Source of the DNA: Candidatus Zixiibacteriota bacterium
GTDB taxonomy: Bacteria > Zixibacteria > MSB-5A5 > WJJR01
NCBI GenBank assembly: GCA_016199865.1
Contig: JACQFV010000008.1
Coordinates: 1-34,640, forward strand
Reading direction: 5' to 3'
Length of the DNA stretch: 34,640 nucleotides
The position numbers and the translations under genes are program-made. Below the pieces are notes generated by a model. The model had not been told where the DNA came from, made no database searches, and saw only the letters and a program-made list of their open reading frames with translations. Within the stretch, counting starts at the first letter, position 1, and each line of letters starts with the position of its first letter. Positions 18,791-27,263 of this stretch are shown here, piece after piece.

Positions 18791-18817
18791 TTGACCCCTC
18801 AATGGTTGGTCTATACT
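18791..18817 (+). promoter_or_regulatory. possible sigma70-type promoter upstream of proS
   Basis: TTGACC (18791-18796) and TATACT (18812-18817) are each one mismatch from consensus. The spacer is only 15 nt, shorter than optimal. The site follows the moaC hairpin and would give a leader of about 165 nt running through the palindromic element at 18857-18952. Confidence 0.4.
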
Positions 18818-18856
18818 GAATGTTCGGCGCCGCTGCATCGGGCGAACGCCGAAAAA

Positions 18857-18952
18857 CCCTCACCCTAACCCTCCCTAAGAGGGAGAGGGGAAGCGTGAAT
18901 CGATTATGTATTTGGCCCCCTCTCCCCTCTGGGGAGAGGGTTGGGGTGAGGG
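18857..18952. repeat. CCCTCACCC-type inverted repeat in the proS leader
   Basis: The outer arms CCCTCACCCTAACCCTC (18857-18873) and GAGGGTTGGGGTGAGGG (18936-18952) pair with one mismatch. Inside are a 6-bp hairpin (CTCCCT-aag-AGGGAG) and a 10-bp hairpin (CCCTCTCCCC-tct-GGGGAGAGGG, 18918-18940). The pattern is again two hairpins inside an outer stem, as in the other intergenic elements. The ORF-track start for proS runs through it and is not credible. Confidence 0.75.
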
Positions 18953-18987
18953 GAAAGAGCGGAGCGAATCGACAAAAGGTTCACAGC

Positions 18988-20706
18988 ATGCGCATGAGCC
19001 GCACATTCATTCCCACGCTCCGGGAAGACCCCGCCGAGGCGGAACTGGTCAGCCACAAGTTGCTCTTGCGGGCGGGGTATATCCGCAAGTTGACGGCGGG
19101 AATCTACATCTACCTGCCGCTGATGCAGCGCGTGCTGGCCAAAATTTCGCGGATCGTGCGCGAAGAGATGGACAAGGCCGGCGCGTTTGAAATCACCATG
19201 CCGGTTCTGCATCCCGCCGAATTGTGGCAGAAAACCGGGCGGTACAATGATCTCGGCCCGGAATTGATGCGCCTGCACGATCGTCACGACCGTCCGATGG
19301 TCCTGGGCGGAACACACGAGGAAGTCGTAACCGAATTGGTGAAGGGCGAGTTGCGTTCGTACCGGAAACTGCCTCTCAATCTCTACCAGATTCAAGTCAA
19401 ATTTCGCGACGAGATCCGCCCCCGATTCGGCCTCATGCGCGGACGAGAGTTCATCATGAAAGACGCCTACTCCTTTGATTTCGATGAAGCCGGACTCGAC
19501 TTGAGTTATCAGAAGATGGTGGACGCGTATCAGGCGGCGTTCGCACGCTGCGGGTTGGACACGGTGATGGTCGAATCGGATACCGGCGCCATGGGGGGCA
19601 AGTCGGCGCATGAATTCATGGTCATCGTCGACACCGAAGGGGGAGAGGCGACCATCCTCTCCTGCCCGGACTGCGATTATGCGGCCAATCTCGAACGCGC
19701 TGAATCGCTGCCGAAGGAGCAACCAAAGTCCTCGAGTGAAGCGCCCCGCCCCAGGAGCGCGGTCGATACGCCCAACGCCAAGACCATTGAAGAGGTCACC
19801 GATTTCCTCAACGTGAAGGCCAACCGGCTCGTGAAGACGCTGTTATATCGCTCGGGCGATCAGCTGATCGCCGCGCTCATTCGCGGCGACCGCCAGATCA
19901 ACGAGACCAAGTTGGCGCATGCCGCCGGAGGGCCGACGGTTGAAATGCTGGATGGCCCGACCGTGGAAAAATTGACCGGCGCGCCGGTGGGCTTTGCTGG
20001 ACCCGTCGGCCTGGGCCGGGAAGTAACCGTCATCGCCGATGAGGAAGTGGCGGTGATGGTCAATTTCATCGTCGGCGCCAATGCCCGCGACAAACACCTT
20101 GTGGACGTCAATCTTTCCGACTTCCGGATCGACAAAACCGCCGTGATCCGCGGGGCCGAACCGGCGGAGCGGTGCCCCCGTTGCCGGAAGGGACGCCTGG
20201 TCTCGCGTCGGGGAATCGAAGTCGGCAACACGTTCAAGTTGGGGACCAAGTACTCGCAGGCGTTGGGCGCCACGGTCACCGATGATGCCGGCAACGAGCG
20301 CCCGATCATCATGGGATCATACGGTATCGGCATCACCCGCACCGCGCAGGCCGCCGTTGAGCGATTCCACGACGAACGGGGGATCATCTGGCCGGGGCCG
20401 ATCGCACCCGCCGACTGCCATCTGGTCTGCGCGAATTCCGACGACGCGGCTTTGGCCCGAGCCGCCGACCAAGTCTACGAATCACTGACCCAGGCCGGAT
20501 TGTTCGTTCTCTATGATGACCGCGTCGAGCGGGCCGGGGTGAAGTTTGCCGATGCTGATCTGATCGGGATTCCCTGGCGGGTCACTGTCGGAGCGAAAGG
20601 TCTGGCCAAGGGGACATGGGAGATCAAACGGCGTGACCGCGACGCCGCCGAATCAGCACCCTTCGACCAACTCGTGGATCGGCTCAAGCAGGAAATGTGG
20701 CCGTGA
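18988..20706 (+). CDS. proS: prolyl-tRNA synthetase
   Basis: ProS charges tRNA-Pro with proline. I choose ATG 18988 (MRMSRTFIPTLREDP), with AAAGG 9 nt upstream; the resulting 572 aa matches the usual length of the bacterial form. Motif 1 begins SHKLLLRAGYIRKLTAGIYIYLPL. Motif 2 is FRDEIRPRFGLMRGREFIMKDAYSFD, and motif 3 is GSYGIGITRTAQAAVERFHDERGIIWP. The INS editing domain that removes Ala-tRNA-Pro lies at about 230-400 (TIEEVTDFLNVKANRLVKTLLY). The C-terminal anticodon-binding domain ends DQLVDRLKQEMWP. A repeat element and a new promoter separate it from rimP. Confidence 0.97.
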   Translation: MRMSRTFIPTLREDPAEAELVSHKLLLRAGYIRKLTAGIYIYLPLMQRVLAKISRIVREEMDKAGAFEITMPVLHPAELWQKTGRYNDLGPELMRLHDRHDRPMVLGGTHEEVVTELVKGELRSYRKLPLNLYQIQVKFRDEIRPRFGLMRGREFIMKDAYSFDFDEAGLDLSYQKMVDAYQAAFARCGLDTVMVESDTGAMGGKSAHEFMVIVDTEGGEATILSCPDCDYAANLERAESLPKEQPKSSSEAPRPRSAVDTPNAKTIEEVTDFLNVKANRLVKTLLYRSGDQLIAALIRGDRQINETKLAHAAGGPTVEMLDGPTVEKLTGAPVGFAGPVGLGREVTVIADEEVAVMVNFIVGANARDKHLVDVNLSDFRIDKTAVIRGAEPAERCPRCRKGRLVSRRGIEVGNTFKLGTKYSQALGATVTDDAGNERPIIMGSYGIGITRTAQAAVERFHDERGIIWPGPIAPADCHLVCANSDDAALARAADQVYESLTQAGLFVLYDDRVERAGVKFADADLIGIPWRVTVGAKGLAKGTWEIKRRDRDAAESAPFDQLVDRLKQEMWP

Positions 20707-20712
20707 TTTGCT

Positions 20713-20828
20713 TAGACCTTCCAACATAATGACTCGTAAATGGGTGGACGACGGGCGTCCTTCCGGGTGAATCCTCGCCCGGCGCAGCGAAGGCCAGGCG
20801 GGGACGCCTGGCCTCCACATTGAAACCG
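20713..20828 (-). repeat. ~120-bp dispersed element, copy 2 (inverted)
   Basis: This is the reverse-complement counterpart of 12499-12629. Shared blocks, read on the minus strand, are CGGTTTCA, GGAGGCCAGGCGTCCCCGCC, CTGCGCCGGG, GAGGATTCA, GGACGCCCG and ACGAGTCATTATG. It lacks the 14-nt insertion of copy 1. It contains the strong hairpin GGCCAGGCG-ggga-CGCCTGGCC. It lies between proS and the rimP promoter and may also act as a transcription barrier. Confidence 0.8.
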
Positions 20829-20901
20829 ATCTCCCGTTGCGGGAGTCCGGAATCATCAGTTGGGTCAGACGCCGCCCGGCCGCGAGCCCCTTCTTTTTCT
20901 A

Positions 20902-20930
20902 TTGCGCCCCGGTCTAACCGGCGATATACT
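20902..20930 (+). promoter_or_regulatory. sigma70-type promoter of the rimP-nusA-infB operon
   Basis: TTGCGC (20902-20907), a 17-nt spacer and TATACT (20925-20930) lie upstream of rimP. The expected start is near 20937, just before a UUCG-looped hairpin. Its position rules out the upstream ORF-track start of rimP at 20860. Confidence 0.65.
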
Positions 20931-20939
20931 AAAAGGTTT

Positions 20940-20957
20940 GGAGTGGTTCGCCACTCC
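20940..20957 (+). other. 5'-terminal hairpin of the rimP operon mRNA
   Basis: GGAGTGG-TTCG-CCACTCC forms a perfect 7-bp stem with a UUCG loop. It begins about 3 nt after the predicted transcription start. A hairpin so close to the 5' end is expected to protect an mRNA from 5'-dependent decay. It ends about 28 nt before the rimP start. Confidence 0.5.
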
Positions 20958-20985
20958 ACGTACCGCATCGGCGGGGGGAGATGAG

Positions 20986-21450
20986 GTGGGGAGGCCGACT
21001 TTGGCCACTGCGCCCGACCAAACAGTAGTGGAACGTCTTCGGGCGGTGGTCGAGCCGGTGGCGGAACAATACGGGGTGGAATTGGTTGACGTGATACATC
21101 ATTTGGGACGTAATCAGACGGTCCGCATCCTGATCGACAAGCCGGGTGGGATCACCTTGGACGACTGCACGCGGGTGTCCCGGCGCCTGTCGGCCGATTT
21201 TGATATGGCGGAAGTCATGCCCGGCCGTTACACACTGGAAGTCTCCTCGCCGGGTCTGGACCGGCCGTTGCGTACCCCGGCCGACTTTCGCCGCAAAATG
21301 GGACATAAAGTCGCGTTGCGTTATGAAGATGGGGATGGGAAACGACGCGCCCTGACGGGAGTGATCGCCGGGGTCGAGACGGAGACGCTCACCATCGGTG
21401 AAACACAATTCGAATGGAACCGGATCGTAGAAGGAAAACTGGTGATCTGA
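20986..21450 (+). CDS. rimP: ribosome maturation factor RimP
   Basis: RimP assists assembly of the 30S subunit. The start is either GTG 20986 (GGGGGGAG about 6 nt upstream, 154 aa) or TTG 21001 (GGGGAGG about 6 nt upstream, 149 aa). Both fit the normal length; the ORF-track start at 20860 precedes the promoter. Family segments are VVEPVAEQYGVELVDVIHH, TVRILIDKPGGITLDDCTRVSRRLSADFD, the hallmark YTLEVSSPGLDRPLRTPADF, and a C-terminal Sm-like domain ending FEWNRIVEGKLVI. It is the first gene of the long translation operon and nusA follows after 47 nt. Confidence 0.93.
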   Translation: MGRPTLATAPDQTVVERLRAVVEPVAEQYGVELVDVIHHLGRNQTVRILIDKPGGITLDDCTRVSRRLSADFDMAEVMPGRYTLEVSSPGLDRPLRTPADFRRKMGHKVALRYEDGDGKRRALTGVIAGVETETLTIGETQFEWNRIVEGKLVI

Positions 21451-21497
21451 CATTGGGCAGCCGACTGGCTGAGGCACAGAACCACTGAAGGAAAATT

Positions 21498-22925
21498 ATG
21501 CCGCTGGATTTTGACGTTATGGAGGTGGTCCACCAGATCACCAAGGCCAAGAACCTTGATCAGGAGTACGTCCTCGAGACCATCAAAGAGGGTCTGATGA
21601 CGGCCGCCAAGAAGCGTTTCGGTGAGGCGGACAACATCAAGGTGCACATCGACCGTCGCGAGGGCGAAGTGTACATGGTGGCGACCAAGACCGTCGTGGC
21701 CTACGTGCAGGACGCCCAGCACGAGATTTCGCTGGTCGAAGCGCAGGAGATCGACGAGGAATCCGAGATCGGCGATGAGATGGAAGTCGAGTTGCCGTTC
21801 GAGGAATTCGGCCGCAACGCCATCGCCGCCACCAAGCAGATTCTGGTGCAACGCATCCGGGAGCGTGAACGGGAGCAGATCTACGCCGAATACAAGGATC
21901 GTATCGGCGAGGTGGTGACCGGCATCGTGCAGCACATCGACAAGGGCACGATTATCGTCAACCTCGCGGGCGCCGAGGCGGTGGTCCCGCACAAGGAACA
22001 GATTCCCCGCGAGCGGTTCCGTCAGGGGGATCGGATTCGCGCCTATATTGCCGACGTTCAGCCCAACCTCAAGGGGCCGCAGATCGTCCTGTCGCGAGCG
22101 CATCCCGGGCTCCTGCTGCGCCTCTTCGAATTGGAAGTCCCTGAGATTTTTGAGAAGATCGTGGAGATCAAGGCCGTGGCCCGCGAGCCCGGGGAACGAT
22201 CCAAAGTGGCCGTGGCCTCGATTGACGATCGCGTCGATCCGGTCGGCGCCTGCGTGGGCGTCAAGGGGGTGCGTGTCCAGTCCGTCGTGCGCGAACTGGC
22301 CAATGAGCGCATCGACATTGTCCCCTGGGACTCCGATTCGGAGACATTCGTCGCCCGCGCTCTGGCTCCGGCCCGTGTCGTGCAGGTCAAGACCGACCCG
22401 GAGAGCAAGGCGATGACCGTGATCGTCGACGATGATAAACTGTCGCTGGCGATCGGACGAAATGGCCAGAATGCCCGTCTGGCCGCCAAACTGACGGGAT
22501 GGAAGATCACGATTCGCTCGGAGTCGCAGTATCTGGCCCAGCGGTCGCGCGTTCATGAAACCAACACACCGCTGGTCGAGTTGCCGGGAATCGGCGAAGT
22601 CACCAAGTCCCGCTTGGAAGCCGTGGGCATCGATTCGATTGAGACTTTAGCCGCCAAGACGGCGGAGGAATTGGTCGAGATCGAGGGGATCGGGCCCAAG
22701 ACCGCCGGCAAACTGATCGAGGCGGCGCAAGAGTATGTCTCCCAGCACGTCGACATGACCGTACCCATTGTCGCTCCGAGCTCCCGTTCCACCAAGGGAG
22801 ATGAATTGTTCGAGGACGTGGTCGGCGAGGATGAACCCGAGCCGGTGGAAGAAGAGCACCATGAGTTGGAGCAACTCCCCCCGGATGCGGCTGCACCCAA
22901 ACGACGGATCAAAGAGAAGAAATAA
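21498..22925 (+). CDS. nusA: transcription termination/antitermination protein NusA
   Basis: NusA binds RNA polymerase and nascent RNA and modulates pausing, termination and antitermination. The protein is 475 aa and starts at ATG 21498 after GAAGGAAAATT. The N-terminal polymerase-binding domain (MEVVHQITKAKNLDQEYVLETIKEGLMTAAKKRFG) is followed by an S1 domain (about 135-200, GEVVTGIVQHIDKGTIIVNLAGAEAVVP). KH domains lie at about 230-345 (GACVGVKGVRVQSVVRELANERIDIV and LAIGRNGQNARLAAKLTGW). Two helix-hairpin-helix units follow (ELPGIGEVTKSRLEAVGI, EIEGIGPKTAGKLIEAA), with an acidic tail ending in lysines. No ylxR gene follows; infB begins 52 nt later. Confidence 0.97.
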   Translation: MPLDFDVMEVVHQITKAKNLDQEYVLETIKEGLMTAAKKRFGEADNIKVHIDRREGEVYMVATKTVVAYVQDAQHEISLVEAQEIDEESEIGDEMEVELPFEEFGRNAIAATKQILVQRIREREREQIYAEYKDRIGEVVTGIVQHIDKGTIIVNLAGAEAVVPHKEQIPRERFRQGDRIRAYIADVQPNLKGPQIVLSRAHPGLLLRLFELEVPEIFEKIVEIKAVAREPGERSKVAVASIDDRVDPVGACVGVKGVRVQSVVRELANERIDIVPWDSDSETFVARALAPARVVQVKTDPESKAMTVIVDDDKLSLAIGRNGQNARLAAKLTGWKITIRSESQYLAQRSRVHETNTPLVELPGIGEVTKSRLEAVGIDSIETLAAKTAEELVEIEGIGPKTAGKLIEAAQEYVSQHVDMTVPIVAPSSRSTKGDELFEDVVGEDEPEPVEEEHHELEQLPPDAAAPKRRIKEKK

Positions 22926-22977
22926 TTGCGCCCAAGCGGTGATGCCTTGCCCGCCGGACGATTCGATCTGACCCCTT

Positions 22978-25479
22978 ATGTCGAGTAAACGACTCTACGA
23001 GGTCGCCCGCGACCACAATCTGTCCGCCGACGCCTTGATGGCCCTGGTCAACCGGCTGGGTTTCGACGTTCGCAGCCATATGAGCGTGGCTGAAGACGAC
23101 CTTCTCGCGGCCATTGAAGCCGAGTTCGGCAAACAGAAAGATGCTCTAAAAGCCGAGATCGCCCTGCGCGAGCGCAAGACGCGCGAACGCAAGGCCAAGG
23201 CACGCGAAGCGGCCGAATTGGAAGCGCAGCGTGCCGCCGAAGTGCATCAGGCCGCTGAGAAAGTGCGGCTGGAGGAAGAAGAACGCAAAGCCAAGGAGGC
23301 GGCGGAAACCGCCGCCAAGGCCGCGGTCGCCGCGGCAGAAGCCGCCCGGCTTCATCAGAAAAAAGCCCCGGTCGCTCCGTCCGGGCCGCCACTCCCGTAC
23401 CGACCCAAGCCAGCCCAGGTGGGCATCGTCGGCCGTCCGGGCGGTGGTGTCGTTCGGCCTCAGTCGATTGCGGGTCGACCCGGGGGCGCCACGGCGCTCG
23501 CGCCGGGACGTCCTGGGGCTCTCGCGTCCTCGGCGCCCGCGGTGCCGGGTGCGGAAGTCGGCCGTCGGCGTCGCCGACGTTCGTCGAAAAAGAAGGGATC
23601 GCGTGTCGACCAGCAGGAAGTCGCGGCGAGTTTCCGGAAGACGATTGCGGAACTGGGCACGCGGGCAAAACCCAAACGCCGCCAGAGACGTGACGGTGAG
23701 CCCGGGACCGACTTTGCAGAGCCAACGAAGACAGTTGAAGTCAACGAGTTCATGTCGATCGCGGAATTGGCCCACAAAATGGGCGTCAGCCCCACAGAGG
23801 TCGTTGCCAAGTGTCTCGAGTTGGGGATGCTCGCCACGGTGAATCAGCGGCTCGATCTGGACACCATCGAGACCATAGCGATCGAATTCGACTACGCCAT
23901 CAAGCAGGTCGAAGAGATCGGCGAAGAGGTCTTGGGTGAAGACGAGGAAGAAGCGGGAACTCCAGGCCCCATTCCGCCCGTCGTGACCATCATGGGCCAT
24001 GTCGACCACGGCAAGACCTCGCTTCTGGACCATATCCGCACATCGAACGTCGTCGCCGGCGAAAAAGGGGGGATCACCCAGCACATCGGCGCTTATTCCG
24101 TGCAGACCCAGCGTGGGCGACTCACTTTTCTGGACACGCCGGGGCACGAAGCATTCACGGCCATGCGCGCCCGGGGCGCGCAGGCGACCGACATCGTCAT
24201 CCTCGTGGTGGCGGTGGACGATGCCGTGATGCCGCAGACAATCGAGGCCATCGACCATGCCAAGGCCGCCGGGGTCCCGATCGTGGTCGCCATCAACAAA
24301 ATGGACCTGCCTGGCGCTGATCCCGAGCGGGTCAAGACCCAGTTGTCCGATCACGGGTTGATTCCCGAAGAATGGAGCGGCACGACCATTATGGTGCCCG
24401 TTTCGGCCCGAACCGGCATGGGCGTCGACAAACTCTTGGAAATGGTCCTGTTGCAGGCGGAACTGCTGGAGTTGAAGGCCGCGCCCGACCGTCGCGCGCG
24501 CGGCGTCATCATCGAAGCCCAGCTGGACCGCGGACGGGGCCCCGTGGCTACGGTACTGGTCAAGTCCGGCACGTTGCGCGCCGGTGATTACTTTGTCACC
24601 GGGCCGTACTGGGGCCGGGTGCGCAACATGGTCGACGAACGCGGCCGCGCGGTCATCGAGGCCCCGCCGGCAACGCCGGTACAGGTTACCGGTTCCTCGG
24701 GGGTGGCTCAGGCAGGAGATTCGTTCGTCGTCTCAATCGACGAGCAGCAGGCGCGGCATATTTCCCAGATTCGTGAGCGCCTCCGCCGCGAGCAGACTTA
24801 CCGACGCATCGCCAAGCTGAGCTTGACCAATGTGTACGACCGCATCAAAGAGGGGGCGATCCGCGATCTCAAAATCATCATCAAGGGCGACGTCGACGGG
24901 TCGGTCGAAGTGCTCGCCGATACCTTGACCAAGATCAAGTCCGACGAAATCCAGGTCAACGTCATCCATCGTGGCGTCGGCGCGATCAGCGAAACGGATA
25001 TCCTCCTGGCGGCCGCTTCGGAAGCGGTCGTGATCGGGTTCCATGTACGCCCGGATTCACGGGCGCGCGAGCTGGCGGCGCGCGAAGGCGTTGACGTCCG
25101 CCTGTACGACATCATCTATGAGGTCGAATCGGATATCCGCTCAGCCCTCGAGGGAATGCTGACGCCGATCGAGATTGAGGAACGGACCTGTGAGGTGGTC
25201 GTGAAAAACATCTTCAAGATATCGAAAGTGGGCACGATCGCGGGTTGCGAAGTCACCCAGGGCGTGGCCCGGCCCCGTGATCAGGTCCGAATCGTTCGCG
25301 ATGGCGTCACGATATACACCGCGGCGCTCCAGACCGTGCGCCGCTTCAGCGACGACGTCAAGGAAGTGGCGGCGGGGCTGGAATGCGGCATCAAGATCGA
25401 AAACTATAATGACATCAAAGTTGGCGACGTGTTCGAGTTGTTCCGGGTCGTCCAGCAGGAGCGCAAACTCACGTCGTGA
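22978..25479 (+). CDS. infB: translation initiation factor IF-2
   Basis: IF-2 is the GTPase that recruits initiator tRNA and joins ribosomal subunits. The protein is 833 aa. The N-terminus has an IF2_N domain ([26 protein letters not shown]), then a charged Ala/Glu/Lys/Arg coiled segment, a Pro/Gly-rich linker and a basic run ([13 protein letters not shown]). The second IF2_N-like domain ([25 protein letters not shown]) precedes the G domain, which has G1 GHVDHGKTS (about 340), G3 DTPGHEAF and G4 NKMD. Domain II and the C-terminal C1/C2 domains follow ([34 protein letters not shown]). The GTG of ylxP overlaps its stop by 4 nt. Confidence 0.97.
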   Translation: MSSKRLYEVARDHNLSADALMALVNRLGFDVRSHMSVAEDDLLAAIEAEFGKQKDALKAEIALRERKTRERKAKAREAAELEAQRAAEVHQAAEKVRLEEEERKAKEAAETAAKAAVAAAEAARLHQKKAPVAPSGPPLPYRPKPAQVGIVGRPGGGVVRPQSIAGRPGGATALAPGRPGALASSAPAVPGAEVGRRRRRRSSKKKGSRVDQQEVAASFRKTIAELGTRAKPKRRQRRDGEPGTDFAEPTKTVEVNEFMSIAELAHKMGVSPTEVVAKCLELGMLATVNQRLDLDTIETIAIEFDYAIKQVEEIGEEVLGEDEEEAGTPGPIPPVVTIMGHVDHGKTSLLDHIRTSNVVAGEKGGITQHIGAYSVQTQRGRLTFLDTPGHEAFTAMRARGAQATDIVILVVAVDDAVMPQTIEAIDHAKAAGVPIVVAINKMDLPGADPERVKTQLSDHGLIPEEWSGTTIMVPVSARTGMGVDKLLEMVLLQAELLELKAAPDRRARGVIIEAQLDRGRGPVATVLVKSGTLRAGDYFVTGPYWGRVRNMVDERGRAVIEAPPATPVQVTGSSGVAQAGDSFVVSIDEQQARHISQIRERLRREQTYRRIAKLSLTNVYDRIKEGAIRDLKIIIKGDVDGSVEVLADTLTKIKSDEIQVNVIHRGVGAISETDILLAAASEAVVIGFHVRPDSRARELAAREGVDVRLYDIIYEVESDIRSALEGMLTPIEIEERTCEVVVKNIFKISKVGTIAGCEVTQGVARPRDQVRIVRDGVTIYTAALQTVRRFSDDVKEVAAGLECGIKIENYNDIKVGDVFELFRVVQQERKLTS

Positions 25480-25751
25480 TCGGCAGCGCCCGCCTCGAGT
25501 TGCGCCTGCCGGGATGCCACAGTCTGAAAGAGAAGCGCGGCATCCTCAGGCGGTTTCTGGAAGGAACGCGGCGCTCCTACGGCGTCGCCATCGCCGAGAT
25601 CGACGCCCAGGATGAATGGCAACGGGCGGTGGTGGAAGCCGCCGCCGTCGGCAACGAGCGCGCCCATCTGCACAGCGTCCTCACCCGAGTGGTCCACGAT
25701 GCCGACCGTCCCGGTGAGATGATCCTGGTCGATTGCGAATTGTCCGTCTGA
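25476..25751 (+). CDS. YlxP/DUF503 family protein
   Basis: This is a 91-aa protein of the DUF503 (YlxP-like) family, recognised by RLELRLPGCHSLKEKRGILRRFLEGTRRSYGVAIAEIDAQDEWQRAVVEAAAVGNE. It is commonly found between infB and rbfA, as here. It starts with a GTG whose GTGA overlaps the infB stop, so it is probably translationally coupled. The molecular role of the family is not established; a link to ribosome assembly is suggested only by this conserved position. A structured 57-nt element separates it from rbfA. Confidence 0.88.
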   Translation: MIGSARLELRLPGCHSLKEKRGILRRFLEGTRRSYGVAIAEIDAQDEWQRAVVEAAAVGNERAHLHSVLTRVVHDADRPGEMILVDCELSV

Positions 25752-25793
25752 TCCCGTAAGAGCATCCTGTAAGATGACCGAAGTATACAAACT

Positions 25794-25850
25794 GTGCACG
25801 CCAGGCGCCCTCGCCTGGCGTCACGCCACCCGAGGGCGGGTGGCGTGCAC
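25794..25850. repeat. 57-nt paired-hairpin element, copy C
   Basis: The geometry is the same as at 79-135. The outer stem is GTGC/GCAC (25794-25797 with 25847-25850). Hairpin 1 is 25798-25821, with a 9-bp stem and loop GCCCTC. There is one linker base, then hairpin 2 at 25823-25846, with a 9-bp stem and loop GAGGGC. Three stem pairs of hairpin 1 and one of hairpin 2 differ from copy A, and all four changes preserve pairing. It sits inside the long operon between ylxP and rbfA, so it would be transcribed. Confidence 0.8.
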
Positions 25851-25897
25851 CTTGTTTGTGAGTGTCGGAACTATCATTTCATTAGGGCCCGAACGAT

Positions 25898-26260
25898 ATG
25901 AAGCCTGCTGACCGCAACCGACGGGTCGCCGAGGAAATGCAACGGGTCGTCGCCGAGACGCTGCATCGGGACATCAAGGATTTTGATCTGCGGATGGTCA
26001 CGGTGATCCGCTGCGAACTGGCCCGTGATTTCAGTGAGGTGATCGTGCGGTACTCGGTTCTAGGCAATGAGGACATGCGCCGCCAGTGCGCGACGACCTT
26101 GTCCAAGGTCGCCGGATTCGTGCAACGGCAGGTCGGCCTGGCCATCAAACTCCACCGCGTCCCCCACGTGCGTTTCCAGTTCGATGCGTCGATTGAAGAA
26201 GGATTGAAGCTGGAACAGTTGTTTGACCGGATCACGCGCGAACGCAATGCCGATCAGTAG
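25898..26260 (+). CDS. rbfA: ribosome-binding factor A
   Basis: RbfA is a KH-like 30S maturation factor that acts on 16S rRNA. The protein is 120 aa, a normal length. It has the family entry segment RNRRVAEEMQRVVAETLHRDIKDFDLRMVTVIRCELARDFSEVIVRYSVLG and the C-terminal strand-turn HRVPHVRFQFDASIEEGLKLEQLFDRI, which matches the family's P.L.F..D.s...g..i..li pattern. ATG 25898 has no strong Shine-Dalgarno. The 146-nt gap before it carries the paired-hairpin element. nrnA starts 14 nt before its stop. Confidence 0.95.
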   Translation: MKPADRNRRVAEEMQRVVAETLHRDIKDFDLRMVTVIRCELARDFSEVIVRYSVLGNEDMRRQCATTLSKVAGFVQRQVGLAIKLHRVPHVRFQFDASIEEGLKLEQLFDRITRERNADQ

Positions 26261-27263
26261 ACCAACGGCCCAACGCATCGCCCGGCTTCTGGACGGAGCG
26301 CAGCGGATTCTCATTTCGTCCCATCGGGACCCCGACGGCGATTCGATCGGCTGTCAGTTGGCGTTCCACGAGTATTGGACCAAGCAAAAGGGGCGCCCCG
26401 CCGACGTGCTCGACCACGGCACCATTCCGTTACGGTATCGTTTTCTGGATCCCACCGGGATCATCCGCGCCGCAAGACACGGCCCGGTCCGATCCAGATG
26501 GGACGCCGCGGTCATCTTCGAATGTTCCAGTCTGGACCGCGTTGGCAACGTCGCCAGACTGGTCCCGTCGGGGCTGCCGATCATCAACATCGATCATCAT
26601 GAACGCAACGATAGCTACGGCACCGTCAACGTGCTGGATAGCCAACGGTCGGCGTGCGCCGAACTGGTGTTTGAACTTCTGCGCTTGTGGAAAGCCCGCA
26701 TCACGCCGCGGATGGCGCAACTTCTGGCGGCGGCCGTTCTCACCGACACGGGACGGTTCCGTCATCCGAGTACGAACGAGGGCACGTTGCGCACCACGGC
26801 TGAGCTCCTCCGTCTGGGCGCCGACCTCACGGCCTTGACCGACAGGATTTACTTCTCGCAGCCCGAATCGCACTTTCGCCTGTTCCATCATGTCTTGGGG
26901 CAGGCCGAACTGCGTAATCGGGGGCGAATCTGCCTCTTGTATCTGCGAGCCAGTGACCGCCGGCGTTATCGCGTGCCCTCCGGCGACATGGAAGGCCTGG
27001 TCGACTTTTCCCTCTCCTTGCAGGGCGTCCGGGTGGGCGCTCTCCTGAAGGAGCGGGGGCCGCGCAAGACGAAAGTGAGTCTCCGTTCTTCCGATTCGGT
27101 AGACGTGGCCGCCGTGGCGCGACAGTTCGGCGGGGGCGGACACAAGAACGCGGCCGGGTGCCTGATGGATCTGTCTTTGGGCGCGGCGGCCGACGCTATT
27201 GTCAAGGCCATCGGACCACTTCCTCAGAATTATGCCCACGTAAGAGCGAAGTCAACGAAATGA
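26247..27263 (+). CDS. nrnA: DHH-family phosphoesterase, NrnA-like (oligoribonuclease/pAp phosphatase)
   Basis: NrnA-type enzymes degrade very short RNAs and dephosphorylate pAp. I choose ATG 26247 (MPISRPTAQRIARLL), giving 338 aa and a 14-nt overlap with rbfA. Motif I is SSHRDPDGDSIG (24-35). The motif II position reads VIFECSSLDR, with Glu (about residue 92) where B. subtilis NrnA has Asp. Motif III is INIDHHERND (DHH at 116-118). Motif IV is AVLTDTGRFRHPSTNEGTL. The C-terminal DHHA1 domain has VDVAAVARQFGGGGHKNAAGC. The rbfA-nrnA-truB order is common in bacteria. The Asp-to-Glu change keeps a carboxylate, so activity is likely retained. Confidence 0.92.
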   Translation: MPISRPTAQRIARLLDGAQRILISSHRDPDGDSIGCQLAFHEYWTKQKGRPADVLDHGTIPLRYRFLDPTGIIRAARHGPVRSRWDAAVIFECSSLDRVGNVARLVPSGLPIINIDHHERNDSYGTVNVLDSQRSACAELVFELLRLWKARITPRMAQLLAAAVLTDTGRFRHPSTNEGTLRTTAELLRLGADLTALTDRIYFSQPESHFRLFHHVLGQAELRNRGRICLLYLRASDRRRYRVPSGDMEGLVDFSLSLQGVRVGALLKERGPRKTKVSLRSSDSVDVAAVARQFGGGGHKNAAGCLMDLSLGAAADAIVKAIGPLPQNYAHVRAKSTK

